Shown: positions 25,099 through 37,799 of the stretch, in pieces
Position numbering within the stretch: the first letter of the stretch is position 1
How the letters are laid out: each line of letters opens with the position of its first letter
NCBI GenBank assembly: GCA_014338405.1
Contig: JTDE01002000.1
Location: 1-64,000 of the forward strand
Direction: 5' to 3'
Source: Paragonimus skrjabini miyazakii
Lineage: Eukaryota; Platyhelminthes; Trematoda; Plagiorchiida; Troglotrematidae
Length of the DNA stretch: 64,000 bases
Position numbers and translations under genes: made by a program
The notes under the pieces: generated by a model
What the model was told of the DNA's origin: nothing
Database searches by the model: none
What the model saw: the letters and a program-made list of their open reading frames with translations, nothing else

Positions 25099-25887
25099 AA
25101 AAGGGGCTAAACTCTCCTAACTATATAGGTGGTCCATACCATCGTTGTGGTAGGCTTGCAAAAATTGAGACTGCAACTTGCAGGTCAATAGTCGCAGGTT
25201 CTTAGTCGTCGGGCTCAGCCTGGCCAGTAACTTCGATCTGTCGGATCAGTTTAGATGGCGAGGTCAGCGATTGCATTGAACCGAACAGCTAATGTGTTGT
25301 CCCTCGAGAATCTCGGGTGGCCTCTGCATTAATCGCAAACGAACTCAACAGAACTTGTACAACTTATGACTCCGTCATGCCTGTAGTAGGATCGTTGTAA
25401 AAATTGTTAGTATATCAGCTTTTGACTTGCGATTGAGCAGTTATGTTCACCCAAGATTAGTTGAAACCTTGGGAAAAGACGCAAATATATTGTCAGCCGA
25501 AAACCCTAGGTGAAGGAAAATTTGCGATAAAGTACGGGTGGTGCTGAACTTATAAACTGGCTATAGGGGGTAGCTAGGTCTGTTACTTTGACAGACTTCA
25601 AGGGAATGTACTTCTGTTCATTTTTGAGGTTAAAGTAGAATGTTTCATACACCTACTGAGCATCTAAATAAAAATATATCAAGGTCAACCTATTCACTAC
25701 CACGAAATAATTCGTTCTTTAGTCATCCTTTATACAAGCTTGATGTTATTCTAATGGAGACCCTTAGTAGAAGTAAACAATAAATTCATTTGTGTTACTT
25801 GTCTGTTTTTCTCATAACACCATGGATACCACGAATTACGATATGGTTCATCTATATTTGCCATTCTCATCTGTTTTATCTCAATAG

Positions 25888-26426
25888 CCGTACAGTTCAC
25901 TGAAAAAGGACCCTTACCGAGCCGCATATGGATCACCGGCTGTTTCCCACAGGTACCCATCTGTCTAAGGCAAACAACTTTTTTCCTGACTTCACTGTTA
26001 CTTCTTTCTTTCCCACTTCGTGTGTGGATTCATCGTCGAATGGCTCGAGTGAACTACACAGTACGCAAAGTGTTCGGCTCCAGACCTATCACAACAAATG
26101 GGATAAGCCTAATTAACACTATTTGCCCCATAATAGGACACAAAACTGGGGACCCCTCAAATTTTCTCTCCGACAGACCGGATATGACCAAATCACAATC
26201 AACTGCTAATAATGAGGCAACTGTGCTGTGTAATCAAGAATTTTCGCTACGGTCACATTCATCGGATAAGCGTCGATTATCAAAGATAAAGGGAGACCAC
26301 GTAAAAGATGACGGGGATGACGAAGAGCTGCTCTCGTTGGACATTCGTTATGAAGAATTCATCAAGGGTGCTTGCACTGTGTCAGATGAGATTGTACACA
26401 ACAAATATGTCACAGAGCCAACCTAA
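25888..26426 (+). CDS. TMEM151-like protein, coding exon 3 (TM3 and C-terminus)
   Basis: Begins after the acceptor at 25886-25887 and completes codon 300 (A|CC, Thr). It reads in frame to TAA at 26424-26426, giving residues 301-478. A third hydrophobic segment (about 327-345, FFLTSLLLLSFPLRVWI) is followed by RMARVNYTVRKVFG. This parallels the vertebrate order of a third membrane segment ending in SWPLR, then YRTA...VEKLFG. The remaining 120 or so residues are hydrophilic, with an acidic cluster (DDGDDEELLSLD), and have no recognised motif. The three-exon model totals 478 residues, close to human TMEM151A. No AATAAA was seen just downstream. An AATAAG at about 26582 is the nearest variant signal. 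Confidence 0.85.
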
Positions 26427-28929
26427 TCAGTTTTTGTAAACAAATCATTGTACTTGTATACAGCTGATGTATTACAGCTGTCAGTGCTTGACATATTTCT
26501 ATGACTTTACAATTTTAAATAACGTTTTTGCTTACTTACACACTTTACAATGTCTGTATAACATAATTGTACGTTCTGTGCAATAAGGAAGATCATCATT
26601 CCCATCTAATCCAACCTGAATACCGTAACATCTACGCTACAAGAAATTCTATCCACTGAGAGTAAAACCAACATTTTCTGTGCATTCTCAAGGTAGTCAC
26701 CTGTGGGACAACGTTGCAGTTCTGCTTCAGTATTCCCCAGAGTGTTATCGAAAGACCCTCCCACTTAATCGTAAGCTAATCAAGCGAAACGTCCTGATAA
26801 CAATTGACTTAACTGTGAGCGTTTCACTTCAGACGCTGACGGCGCATTTTCAGGAAGACGATCGAATTGGTTGAGCTTGGTTTGTGTGAATGATTGCGTC
26901 CCGGTGATGGTTGTGTGTGCACGCACGCTCGCTAGAGGACGCAAGCAAATCTAATTACATGCCACCGTTGTCCTCTGTACTGGTGTTGATAGTGATGAGG
27001 AAGTTAGAAATACCGACTCAATTATCGCCACCCTGATTCTGTGTGTTGGTGTGACTGCGTTTTCTTAACATAATCGGGCAGCGTGCGTGAACACTGTTGT
27101 GTTTGCAAGAAATGCAGGTGAGCGGGATGGATGGTACACGCCCACACACACACACATCAGGCAGTGTCGAGTACATAATTATGGTACATTTACTTCATTG
27201 CAAAACTGCCACTTTTTCTCTCATTGTGTAGTCTTTCTTGCTAGATCACCTCCCCGGTTTTGCAATGGACCAGGGTAGGTGTGGAGACCACCACTCAAAC
27301 CTAATTAGGCTAAGCTGGGCAACTAAAATTTGTCAAATTCAATTGGAATCGAAGAAAGGGGAAGATATAATGCTATTACTGTATGTCTAACGTTTATCCG
27401 ATTTTCGGAAACAACAATTGAAAAGAAACCTGTCTTGGCTGTGATAAGTCTCAATTCTCTGCAACACAGTTGTGCCTACCCAACAAATGGTTTAGTAAAG
27501 CATATTATTATACGTATATGCAATGGCGAGAACAAGTCATGGAATGTAGACCTGTGAGCAAGTGTTTTGGCCTCTACCATTGCATTTATTGCCGACTGGC
27601 GTTTAAGTGGACAGTTCCATTAGGTAATTTATCAGAGTGATAGTCTGGAACATCTCAGGCGATACTGCTGTGAATGAGAACTTTGTGAACTACAGCTACT
27701 ATTTGCAACACTATGGTGATGGTTTTGGGTAATCATATTTCAACTACAGTTGAGACTACTATGCGAAAAAGAATTTGATCCTGAAGTACTGGCTTGTGAT
27801 TCCCACCGAGGAACCAGAAAGTGGGTTGTATTTCGTTATCAAGGGTTAACGAGGAGATGAATATTAGTACTTAATGGACTGAACGATTTATTACATATCG
27901 CTCACACTTTCGCTATCAGATTGACTTTTCAGTCAGCCTCATTCGGAAAAAAGTACTGGGTTAGATTCTCACTATTTTTACACCCTGTTAATATCAAATA
28001 TTTTCCCGAGACCAGAGGATGAACTCCGACACGTTTTCACAATGTAAAGTAGGTAGAAGCTAGGAAAATTGTTCACACCGCGGACACATTCTTTATCACA
28101 TCAAAAGTAAACGATCGATATTGGGTGGCGATATTTGCGGTTGCTTTCAAACATAAAGATTCATTTAAACAAGGTCTCCCGGTTTAGTTGTAAAGAATTC
28201 CCGACGGAGATTTCTCAGTCCTGTTCAAATTTGTCCCAACAGCTAGTCACTTAAAGAACGCACATAGACGATTTATTCCTTTGGGAAAATTCTTGTTGGC
28301 TTGATTGCATCGTGAATTTATTTAATTCGAGGATTGCAAATGTGCCTGGGCACTAAAAAAAGCTCAAAAAGATATTGTTTTGATAGTCCAATTCATCAGC
28401 TGGATACTAAGTGGAACGACCAGGAATTTTATAAGGAGTCCTAAAGTGAGATATATTCTCATCCGATAGATTCACTCGACAAAATTTCTAATGACCTCCG
28501 TTCAAATGAAACTTTTTAGGATGATGGCTGCGGTGAACTTCAAACCCAATTGGTTTTATGAGTACACAAATGACCATCAATATGTGAGTATATAGCTAAA
28601 CAATCGACATAGAGAAATAGCGGTAAAACTACGCATTGACTTCACTGTATTTATATTGTTTACAAAATCAATAGTGGAACGATTGTAGAACAAGAGGCAA
28701 CAGTTATTCTTCCAATGTTGTACTATCAATCTAACGACGCCCGTAAAACTAAAAATCTTATCATCAAACAAGCCTCGAATAATCAATTGAAAACAAGTGA
28801 TATATTGGTCGTTGGGAGCAAAACGTAGGTTTACGTGAATGGACATCTAAATCGAAGAAATTGAAATAGTCTAAATCATCAAAATTTTGCTCCCGTACGA
28901 AATATAAACAACTTCAAGGTATGTTGCAC
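26427..28929. other. Downstream flank, no gene seen
   Basis: Probably begins with the 3' untranslated region of the TMEM151-like gene. Beyond about 26.6 kb there are only short unsupported open frames. A short CA tract lies near 27144-27155. Confidence 0.45.
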
Positions 28930-30870
28930 ACCTTCACTAATCAGAAACTGCTACATTTAAAGATGCTCCACTCTTGACGACGAATATTACATGGACCGTT
29001 CATAAGTATTGTAGCTATATTATGACACTCTCTGGATCAAATGAATGTACGAATTCAATCAGTGTTATCTCCACTTTATTTTGAAACATTAGATCAGGTG
29101 GAAAATTGAGGTCCCCAAAACGGTCGAGCATACCGCGTCCATATTTTAATTCAGGTGTGCTCGTCTCGCAAAACTTGGTCACCAGTCACATAGTATTGGA
29201 GCACGGTGTCACCTAAAGATATAATTAACTTGTTTGTTTTGTAACACAAAAATCCCAAAAGACAATTGGTTAAGTGGGTCGTGTATTTTGGCGAGTAGAC
29301 TACGGAATCATTGTATCGTGGATGTAGAGGGCAGACACGATCAAGCATTGGTATCTTGTTCTAGCAAGGAGGAAAAGTGTGCGGCAAGGAGAACTGCACG
29401 CAACAGCAAGTGGGCGAGACGGCATGGCTAGAGGGCAGACTGACCTGTCCAGTCAGGATGGTCACATGACCCAATCCAATCAGGCATAGACAAGGGTAAA
29501 GTTACGGGCGCATTGGCGCGCCACGATTGGTGAATTGCGTAAACGAGCCCACCGCACAGTCCTGTGTTGTCGGCGTGCACTCAATTAACTGGACACAACA
29601 TTTGCACACCATGAAGTCACATGATCAAACTTGGGCTGGGTCAATTCACACAAAGTAACGGTCTAATTGAGAACATCCGGTGAGAGTGTACGAATAAAGT
29701 TAGCAAGTATTTCGTTCGTGGCCCAAGTAAGGTTGATAGCTTTGGCATGCAGACGTGTATTTTGCAGCAGGACCTGATGAAAGTGGATTATGCAAGTCGC
29801 TTTTTCTCTTCCTGTGGCGGGTGATAATCATAGTATTGTGGGAGTGAACGGCCACATTATACTACTGGCTAGTAGCCGGACGATGAGTTTTGTTTAGGTG
29901 TGGAAGTAGTCGGTAGGAAATACCGAAAGGAACATTGGGATACACTCCGATAATAAATGGTGTTTTTCATAAATGACCTTGACACTGACAAGTTTGGCGT
30001 CCTTTGATTATTTTTATGTGCAAATGTGTTCATGTTCAGTGTGGTGAAATATATTCTCCGTGTGTCGGGTCTCTGAATAAACCGTCTTCGTGCCACCCAC
30101 GTTTTGGGTTCATAACACCATTAGTGGGACGGTGATGAATGGTACATTTTGTTGTGTAGTCAGTCACACCTTAGCACACAAAGATGGTTTAGCTAAATCA
30201 AGTTTTTTTGTTGTATATTCAATCACACCTTGGTACTCACAAAAATTATTTAACCGAAATCACATCAATCGCACAATTCGTTTGCTCGTTTGTAGTGAGT
30301 GGTATTAACACTAGTACAGCGGCGTTAGGTGGTATACTTTATTGCGCACGTACTGGTACCTCGACATCCACGAAAAATGGTCTAACGAACATCAAATTTT
30401 ACTTAACTGTTCTGCTGACAGTATTCATTTACGAGTTGAACAACAAAACCACTGAAATTTACCCTCAGTCATTGACTAGGAAGAGCTTAACCGCCCCATT
30501 AGGGTGCAAATTCATTTAGCTACCGTTTTTTTATTTTCGGCCATGTATATGAATCAGTATGTGATGAGCAATGGGAAACAATCTGATGAGAACATGAACC
30601 GAAACATTTATTACGGAAAAGGATCCTCCAAACTTGACATAGTTCGCTGTAGTAGTTTGAAGTAATAGTAATCACTGGTAGTCGTAAACGTACTCAGCAT
30701 AGACTCAGAGCTAGTTTCTCCGTTGTAGCAATAACACAGTGAATCAGTCAACGAAATGTCAGTGTGGTCAAAATTATATACAGCCTAATTATTCATGTAG
30801 TTAAACAACAATATTACATTGATCAGCTATGAGTTACGTTCAGTAAGTCACACAGGCCATGATGCCAGCA
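28930..30870 (+). repeat. Long interspersed repeat, copy 2
   Basis: Counterpart of 4340-6070, same strand. The core from about 29153 to 30120 is nearly identical to copy 1, including the polyadenylation-like GAATAAACCG and the TTTTGGGTTCATAACACC block. Here the following segment is longer. A unit ending GATGGTTTAGCTAAATCAAG is followed about 240 bp later by a diverged repetition ending AATGGTCTAACGAACATCAA. Copy 1 therefore has one unit and copy 2 has two. The 75-codon minus-strand frame at 29869-30096 is the same as in copy 1. Element class unresolved. Confidence 0.75.
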
Positions 30871-33800
30871 CGATGTTGGCAAAAACGCTAGGGGACAAGT
30901 TCCAAATTGGTATGCATAAACGATGGAGCATATGAGTTTCGACAAAGTGGCCTTGGTCTTGCTGAATTTTTCTGCGCTAGATTCCGAAACCCTCTACAAC
31001 CGACGCGCAGAATCTTCACCGTTTTTACCCCGTTCCGGTATTACAACAATAGGCAACAACCTGTCGATCAGTCGTCTGCTTTCAGCATGACTACATGGAG
31101 GACCCGACAGTAAACAGTAGAGTCACAAAAACAAACACTTCAGGAGACTTCGGATGAGAAATTTCACCTACTCGATCCCGGTTGGCGTACGAGGCCCACA
31201 CATCAAACTTTGTTGCACTGTTATTCAGTTGTTTCTTAGGATTACAGATCTGTTACAGAAACTTTAATTCGCGTAAGGGGTTTACCTGTTTGTGCCCTCG
31301 ACTCCGACCCCTGTCGTCCTATTTCGACGAAAGCCATGTATGACGTGCTATTAGGTTCATGTCAGTTTGTTAAGGGTCTCCCAGACTGCAATGGCGAATT
31401 CCAACGGGGAGACCTAATATTTGTAGTTGGTTCGCCTAACACTGCTATAATCTTCAGTGTCCAGTCTGCTGGCTCGTTAAATCCCACACACAACGAAACA
31501 GGCGTAGTCTGATCATAGAGCCACGGTCTATTGGATTTTATACTCCGTCTCAAGAACGACAGTGGAGCTGCGTAGAACCGTTACAATTAGATCAGTTGTA
31601 TGTTTCATATGTTTGTCGCATTCAAGGTGGGGATGATCGAATTATTATTAATAGTGGTCTTACTCAGTGGGTCAGATGATAAGGCAGAATGAGACAGTGA
31701 GCACCGAATGTTGATGTAGCTTTGCGACCGGAACGTCTGAGAAAGCAAATGGACAGTGAAATTGAATTTCAATAATACCAGTTCCGTTTGGGCTGGAGTG
31801 TCATATGTCAGCAGTTTGCTTGGTTAAGCGTCCTAGGACATCCCCATTGAGAATTCAACAAAACTTATTTACAAGAAAGACAACTACCCGACATACGAGA
31901 AAGTTTAATAAAGCCAAGGGAGTCTCACTAGTTTCGATATTGGCGAATTTACTGTACCTGATGACAAGCATCCATGAAAGTTAGTCGGGGTAAACCACGG
32001 CAACAATCGTATTGGATTCGCGCTTGAGGTAAATGAAAACGGATAAATAGCACAATATGTCCTACTTTCCTCAACCCGCACAATGAATTGAATTATTAAA
32101 TGAAAAAACAGTTTTCCACACATTATTCAACAAGGTGGTCATGGTTTCCGAGAATAGATACACTTGGCTACACAACATATTTCCGACCTATGAAGAACCG
32201 CGGTCGTTCTGTTTTTAACCGACAAAAGTGTTCCAACACAAGCCAGTCTCATTCAGATGAAGCACAAATCCGGACTTTCGCTCGTCAGTAATGCCCAACC
32301 ACGCCAGAATTGTGATTTTCACCCCGGCCACTCTCTCACGACACAACCGTGTTGATCAGCGGTCGACTGACCTTACAGTACGCATGAATGATTTATCATC
32401 TATCAACGTTCAATCTCGTTCGCTTCTGAGTACTGACCAGTGTGACCGGTCACTTTGTTAAGTGATTCTGACGTGTTCGTGAATGGCTTGTCGACTCCTT
32501 TTATTCATGGATTCTATCATAAACAACCTACCCTACATACTTTATACCAGCGACGTGCAAGGTTGTCTTTTCTTTGAATGTCGTCGTCTAATCTTCATTT
32601 GTGTTTCTCGTAAGCTAAGTCCTGGTGAACTCAGACAAACCAATTCAGCCTCATCGATATGTCCGAACTATATTGTTCAATCATCATCGCATTCAACCTT
32701 TGGTTGGGTTTTATTAGTCATCCAATGCTGTTATGTTGTTCTGGCAGACAAAATATAAATTACTGAGGGGTAATATGTCGATACATTTGTGTACTGATCA
32801 AAATTGGCGAAGATAAATGCGCAGCGTGCTTTTTGTGTGACTAGCTTTTATTTATCAGCTGGCCTCACCGGGAATACACAGTATAGTGGAACAAAGAGGA
32901 CGAGATGATTTACTGATTCGAAAAATTGGCAAGTAGTCTATATGTACAGTGAACTTACCAGGTGAAAATAGTGTGTACTGATGGACTACAAATGTGACAT
33001 ATTCTACAGCAGACAGTCAGTATTGATGCTTCCCATGTTGGTTGAGAATCCGTACTTTCATTTCAGTGAGGATAATTCAGGCTTTGTTTGCCCCCGTCTG
33101 AACGTTTACTCTGTGTGTGTGTACCTGTGGTCCCCGATTGCACTAGCACACACAGTGTGAGTGTTGACATGATAAAACCGTACTGAACCCTGGAGGGCGA
33201 CTCGAGCGGCAACAACCAATCAATGACTGCGTTATTAACGTCGAACCATTTGAGTGAACGAGATTAGGTAGCGCAAGCAAGACAGCCATCGGCCAAATGC
33301 TACTTACCGGAACGCTTGCGGCAATTGTGCGGATGTCAAAGGGAAAAGTGAAAACAAATTACATTGTGCTCATTTCTCAGCTGCTACGTAATGCAACTAC
33401 GGAATGCAGAAAACTACATAGGATGGGAGTGAGTTAAACGGAGTGTGGTAACATTTTGGAAATTGCGGGATTTTATGGATATGACTTACTATAAGGTTGA
33501 GTGTATGCATCCCTTCACAACCCTATGGAATTGGTTCAATGATAAGTCGTTTTAACTGCTTTGTTCAGTGATAAGTGATAGGTATTCAGTCCACTTTCCG
33601 AATCTGTGGTTCTGCGGACAAACAAATCCACAGCTGAATACAGCACAATCCTGCAAGAGGATCGAAGATAACAGTGACGGGGTAAGCGCTGTATCAAATG
33701 TAGCCCTTGAAGGTGACTTGGATGTGGGGAGTCCAACGCTTGAAGGCTCCCGGACAGCAAACATTTATTTCTATCAAACTCTGTCTGTGCAACCCTGATC

Positions 33801-35255
33801 AGTCAATAGTTCTTAGAAAGAAGAATCGATGTGAAGACCCATCAGTATAGACGTGAATTCTTTCGGATATTTCATGAGCCTTATAATTTCAGCATAGTGG
33901 ATGAGTCACACAAAAGAACAAGGCAACCTCCAGTTAGCAGGTCGCCGTAATATCCAAACTGGCCGATTAGGGCAGATTCACGTGAAAACTTGAAACCGGA
34001 TTAATTATCGGCTTATCCAGACTCCAGTCAGAAAAACAGGGTTTGTGTGTGTGTGCAATCCGATCAAAGCAAACGACGACGAACTCGTATTTTTTCAGTC
34101 GAAAACCGGTTTATTACTTCAGGTATCCTGCATCGAACTCGAAGGTGAAATGACGAACTGGCGTTCTTCTGTAGGTGACAGTAAATATCTTTATCAAAAG
34201 ATTCCATGTTCATACCGTTGTAGAGATCACAAGAACCGAGTATCAATGCTTTACCATCTAAGTGTGTTGTAAGCAGAGGAAAACGTGCATGCCGTCTAAT
34301 GTCTGTTCACAAAAGGCTAACTTGCGCGAACAATCTTGTTACTTGGTCTAATTCAGAGTAACCAGATAAACCTTCAGAAATATTGACTCGCCAGAAGGTA
34401 ACATCCTATTCGGTTTTGAGAACTTGGTTCCCAATAATGACATATCAGGATAACCACGGGGGAAGAGAACATTGCTGAGCCCCCCCAAGGGGGTTAAGTA
34501 TCCGCAGCACACTTGTGATATATTTGTCCGCAGTGGAATCTGCAGTTAGATTTTTGTTACACCTTCAGTTTTGCTTACAAATTTATTCCAAGACTAACTA
34601 TTTATCGACAACAACCGCAACTCTTAACCCGAAGTGATGAGCAGCATTTTGAAATTATCTGCCATCGGAATACTGACCGGACGCTTGAGGTGGTACTATT
34701 TTGAAACTTTATACGACTCCAGGTTATCCATAGCTTATTCGACAGGTCATATTCAAAGAATGAACGGCTGTAACCTAATGACTTACATTCTGAATATTCG
34801 TATCCAACTAATCGTTGGGATGTATTAATACTAATTCGTAGTCGTACGTAATTCGTATGGAAAGTGTATGGCTGGCTGCTCCGTAACCCCAGTCTTGTGA
34901 ATAACCCTGCGCTTGGTTTACCTCTAACTCTTGCAATCTGCCCCGCGGATCACTCGTTACGTGACATGATTGTGTGTGTTTATCGATCCCACCAGTGTCC
35001 AATCAGATTACAACTGGAGCAGCCGACCAAAGCAGTGGCAACAGGGGGTAAATTGGCTCAATAGTCAGTAAAGCTCGAAGGTGTGCCCATAGTGTTCATT
35101 TTCGAACGGGCTTAAAATACTTTTACGCCTCCAAAGTCCTATGCACCTTAACCAACTTCGTTGGACTGAATTTTGAAATTGCGAACTGATTTTTACTCTT
35201 CAGTTTACGCTGAACGTACAGCGTAAAAGCAAAGCAGTTTTTGGTGATACATAAC

Positions 35256-35261
<6 letters not shown>
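30871..35261. other. Gene-poor stretch with a SINE and possible exons
   Basis: No gene can be named. A minus-strand SINE copy lies at 32260-32372. Splice-flanked open segments at 33381-33428, 33590-33681 and 34099-34174 are treated under findings. Nothing else was recognised. Confidence 0.4.
32260..32372 (-). repeat. tRNA-derived SINE copy
   Basis: Minus-strand copy with CAACACGGTTG near its 5' end, a decayed B-box region (GTGGCCGGGGTGAAAATC), GGGCATTACTGACGAGCGAAA, and a tail ending TTTGTGCTT. It matches the order of blocks in the 8190-8402 copy. Confidence 0.6.
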
Positions 35262-35300
<39 letters not shown>

Positions 35301-36035
35301 AAACAGCAATCCATCAGTGGTTCACACTGATAAGTAACTGCCATATAACCACGAGAAAGAAACAAAACCTGTTTAAGAAGAGGAAAGAAAAACATAAGGA
35401 GATGGGAAGAGACCTAACTATTAAGAATAATGTCGTCTGCATTCAAACACTGCAAAAAAACAACCGAGCTGTAAATGAAAGTGAGGCGTCATCAGCAAGA
35501 CAGCTCCCTTAAGACTTTCACTGCCCCGCGTCATTAAGTGCACTCACCTCACAGACAACTCAGACAAACAACGACAACGTTCACGTCACTGAGCCCAATC
35601 AGCCGCGATCTTACCTAACGTCTCAAGCCAACGATTCTGTGAATCACGAGGTCCCCAAACCGAGAGACGAACCCGACCAACAGTGACCAACCCCTTCGTG
35701 AACGATTTTATTTCTCTACACCAGGTTATCATCTGTCTACCTCGCACCTTGTGCCAGTCGGCCGCAGCCTCGACAAACAGTGTTTGGTGTGGCAGACGAC
35801 TAGCTGGCATCCATAATACATGGCCGAACCACCTAAGTCTGTACAAACGTAAGGATTAAACCAAAGAACGCGACTGGCTATCACTACCAATTACCTGCTT
35901 ACTAACTTCCTCGTTGCTCACTCGTTGGTGCCATCCGATACGAGCGATTGAATGTAGAGATCGGCGGTCAAACACCTGAAAACGGTTCACGTCTTCTAAC
36001 CTGAGGGGTGAGGTTACGCTGCCGTGGCGACAACC
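35262..36035 (-). mobile_element. RTE-like LINE 3' end with (GAT)n tail
   Basis: Minus strand, 5'-truncated near 36035. It encodes HSIARIGWHQRVSNEEV, an in-frame TAA, then LYRLRWFGHVLWMP through to WLETLGKIAADWAQ at about 35586. The 3' untranslated tail ends in about thirteen pure ATC units (GAT on the element strand) at 35262-35300, the typical RTE-type simple-repeat end. It is almost identical to the copy at 21945-22462, including the same in-frame stop, which implies recent shared origin. Upstream of that shared block it instead resembles the old copy near 18600. Non-functional. Confidence 0.85.
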
Positions 36036-37799
36036 ACGAAACCGGTCGTGTGGTTTGGAGGAATTTCGACCATTAAGCATATACTACTTACTTTACCATA
36101 CTTTATAAAACTACAGTATTATCTACGAACTAGGGACAGACTTAGTTTTTGCACAGTTCCAGTTGGTGTTTTTAATATCAACACTGTTCTACCGACTCCA
36201 TTCAGTCTGAAATAAACGACAAAAATATCTCATAAATAGGTTAAAATCTGCACTGAAATTGCCTCGCTTGATAAAATCGCTAATATTTCCAACCTGAATT
36301 TAGCTCTCCAAACTTCAACGAACTTTCTTAAATACGGACAACTAACGGTAAAATTAATTCAACGGGGTAAATTGTTTTTGGGTCACTATGATGTATTAAA
36401 CAGGATAGGATAATTGACGCAGTTATGTTTGTAGAAATTTGCCGTATCAGAAATGTAAACCGTCGGCCCTATGACTTAACTTGTGTAAAATTATTAGGTC
36501 TGTCATGCAGATGAGTAGTTTGACCTGTGTTTCTGCAAGTTGTCTTGTGGAAATGTATAGAACCGGTTAGACAGCGGCTAGCTGTACATCGTTCACAAGA
36601 TTAATTCTAAGTTCTGGACGTCGTTCAGACGTTTAAAACGGCGGGACTGCAACTATATGTTGTTGCTACTGCCGACAAGCTTATCCGGAAACCAGCAGAT
36701 GAACTTATGCAACCAGTTTGCTAGTACGTTTCTACTAAGAAGCTCGATTTCGTCGGGCGAATATCATCGTTGGGGAGGAGGGATGGTCATGGTGCTTTGC
36801 TCGCCAGCCCTTTTGAAAGAACCCGAGAATGGGTATTATCAGCAACCGTAAAATGTGCACTACTTACTAACGCGACGTTGTTGGCCCATTTGTGAACTTG
36901 ACGACTGGATGAACCAGAACAATATTGGGAGAATTCATTCGGGCTCACTTCTTTTTACAACCTGATTTCCTGGTTGCTCACTGTATCACGTCACCCAACT
37001 GGTTTGTACCATCGTAGGATACTCCGGAACGAAACAGACCGGTAAACACATTATCTTCAACCGGTTTCTGCCACAGTTATGGCTGTGCAGGTATACTGTT
37101 TTTTTATTGACTCCATTAATTGTGTTATCTTACAAAAGTTTGAATAACTGTGCCCTCAGTTCATCAACATTGACCTACACAGTTGTCGGAAAATTCCTAT
37201 AACATCAAAAGTAACGATGAGACGAACAATTATTTTCGATAGTTCTTTCTCAAGTCAATACAATTACGTAGGTTTCATCAAGATCTCATTAGACAGAGAG
37301 CAAAAAACAAGAAGTGATTGTTCGTGAGTGACAATAAAGGCTAGTACTAGACTACGCACACAATAATTAGCTACACCCAGACCGGACGTTGACGGGATGT
37401 TACGTCACACTGTCAGGGTCGAATGTTTGGGTGTGGTTAGATTGGATGTGATTGATTTGTGGCCACGGAAGTTGCAAACTTAATAAATTTCTTTTGAGAA
37501 CACAGGTTAGGGTTGCATAATCTAATAGCAATGGATTCGGCGGTCGCCAAAATGCGCTGGTGGACTGTTTTTCGATGTGTTGGCAACTTTGTAGATAAAC
37601 CGGAATGCTTTGCTGATGTCTATGCGATGGTTCTTGTCAGCTATATGTGCAACACTGGAGCTGCTAATTGATTTGCGACAACCGGTTCTAAACCAAGCCG
37701 GATGATGTTCCTTGATCCTTTATGACAGGCGACTAGTCATACTGCTGTGAGCCAAGGACGCGGATGGCACAAAGGTTGTTTATTTAACAAAGCAACACA
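36036..37799. other. Gene-free stretch
   Basis: No gene or repeat family recognised. Open frames are short. Confidence 0.45.

Larger units (their letters stand above)
16442..25887 (+). other. Intron 2 of the TMEM151-like gene
   Basis: A 9.4 kb intron with a GTAAGT donor and a CTGTTTTATCTCAATAG acceptor. It contains two LINE tails on the opposite strand, three tRNA-derived SINE sequences, one 100-N gap and a TTG/CTG microsatellite, all listed separately. No other coding exon of this gene is needed between exons 2 and 3, because the family alignment is continuous across the junction. Confidence 0.7.

Noticed and set aside
24867..25100. Polyglutamine protein on the minus strand
   Set aside because: It is the translation of a CAG/CTG microsatellite inside an intron, with no coding context.
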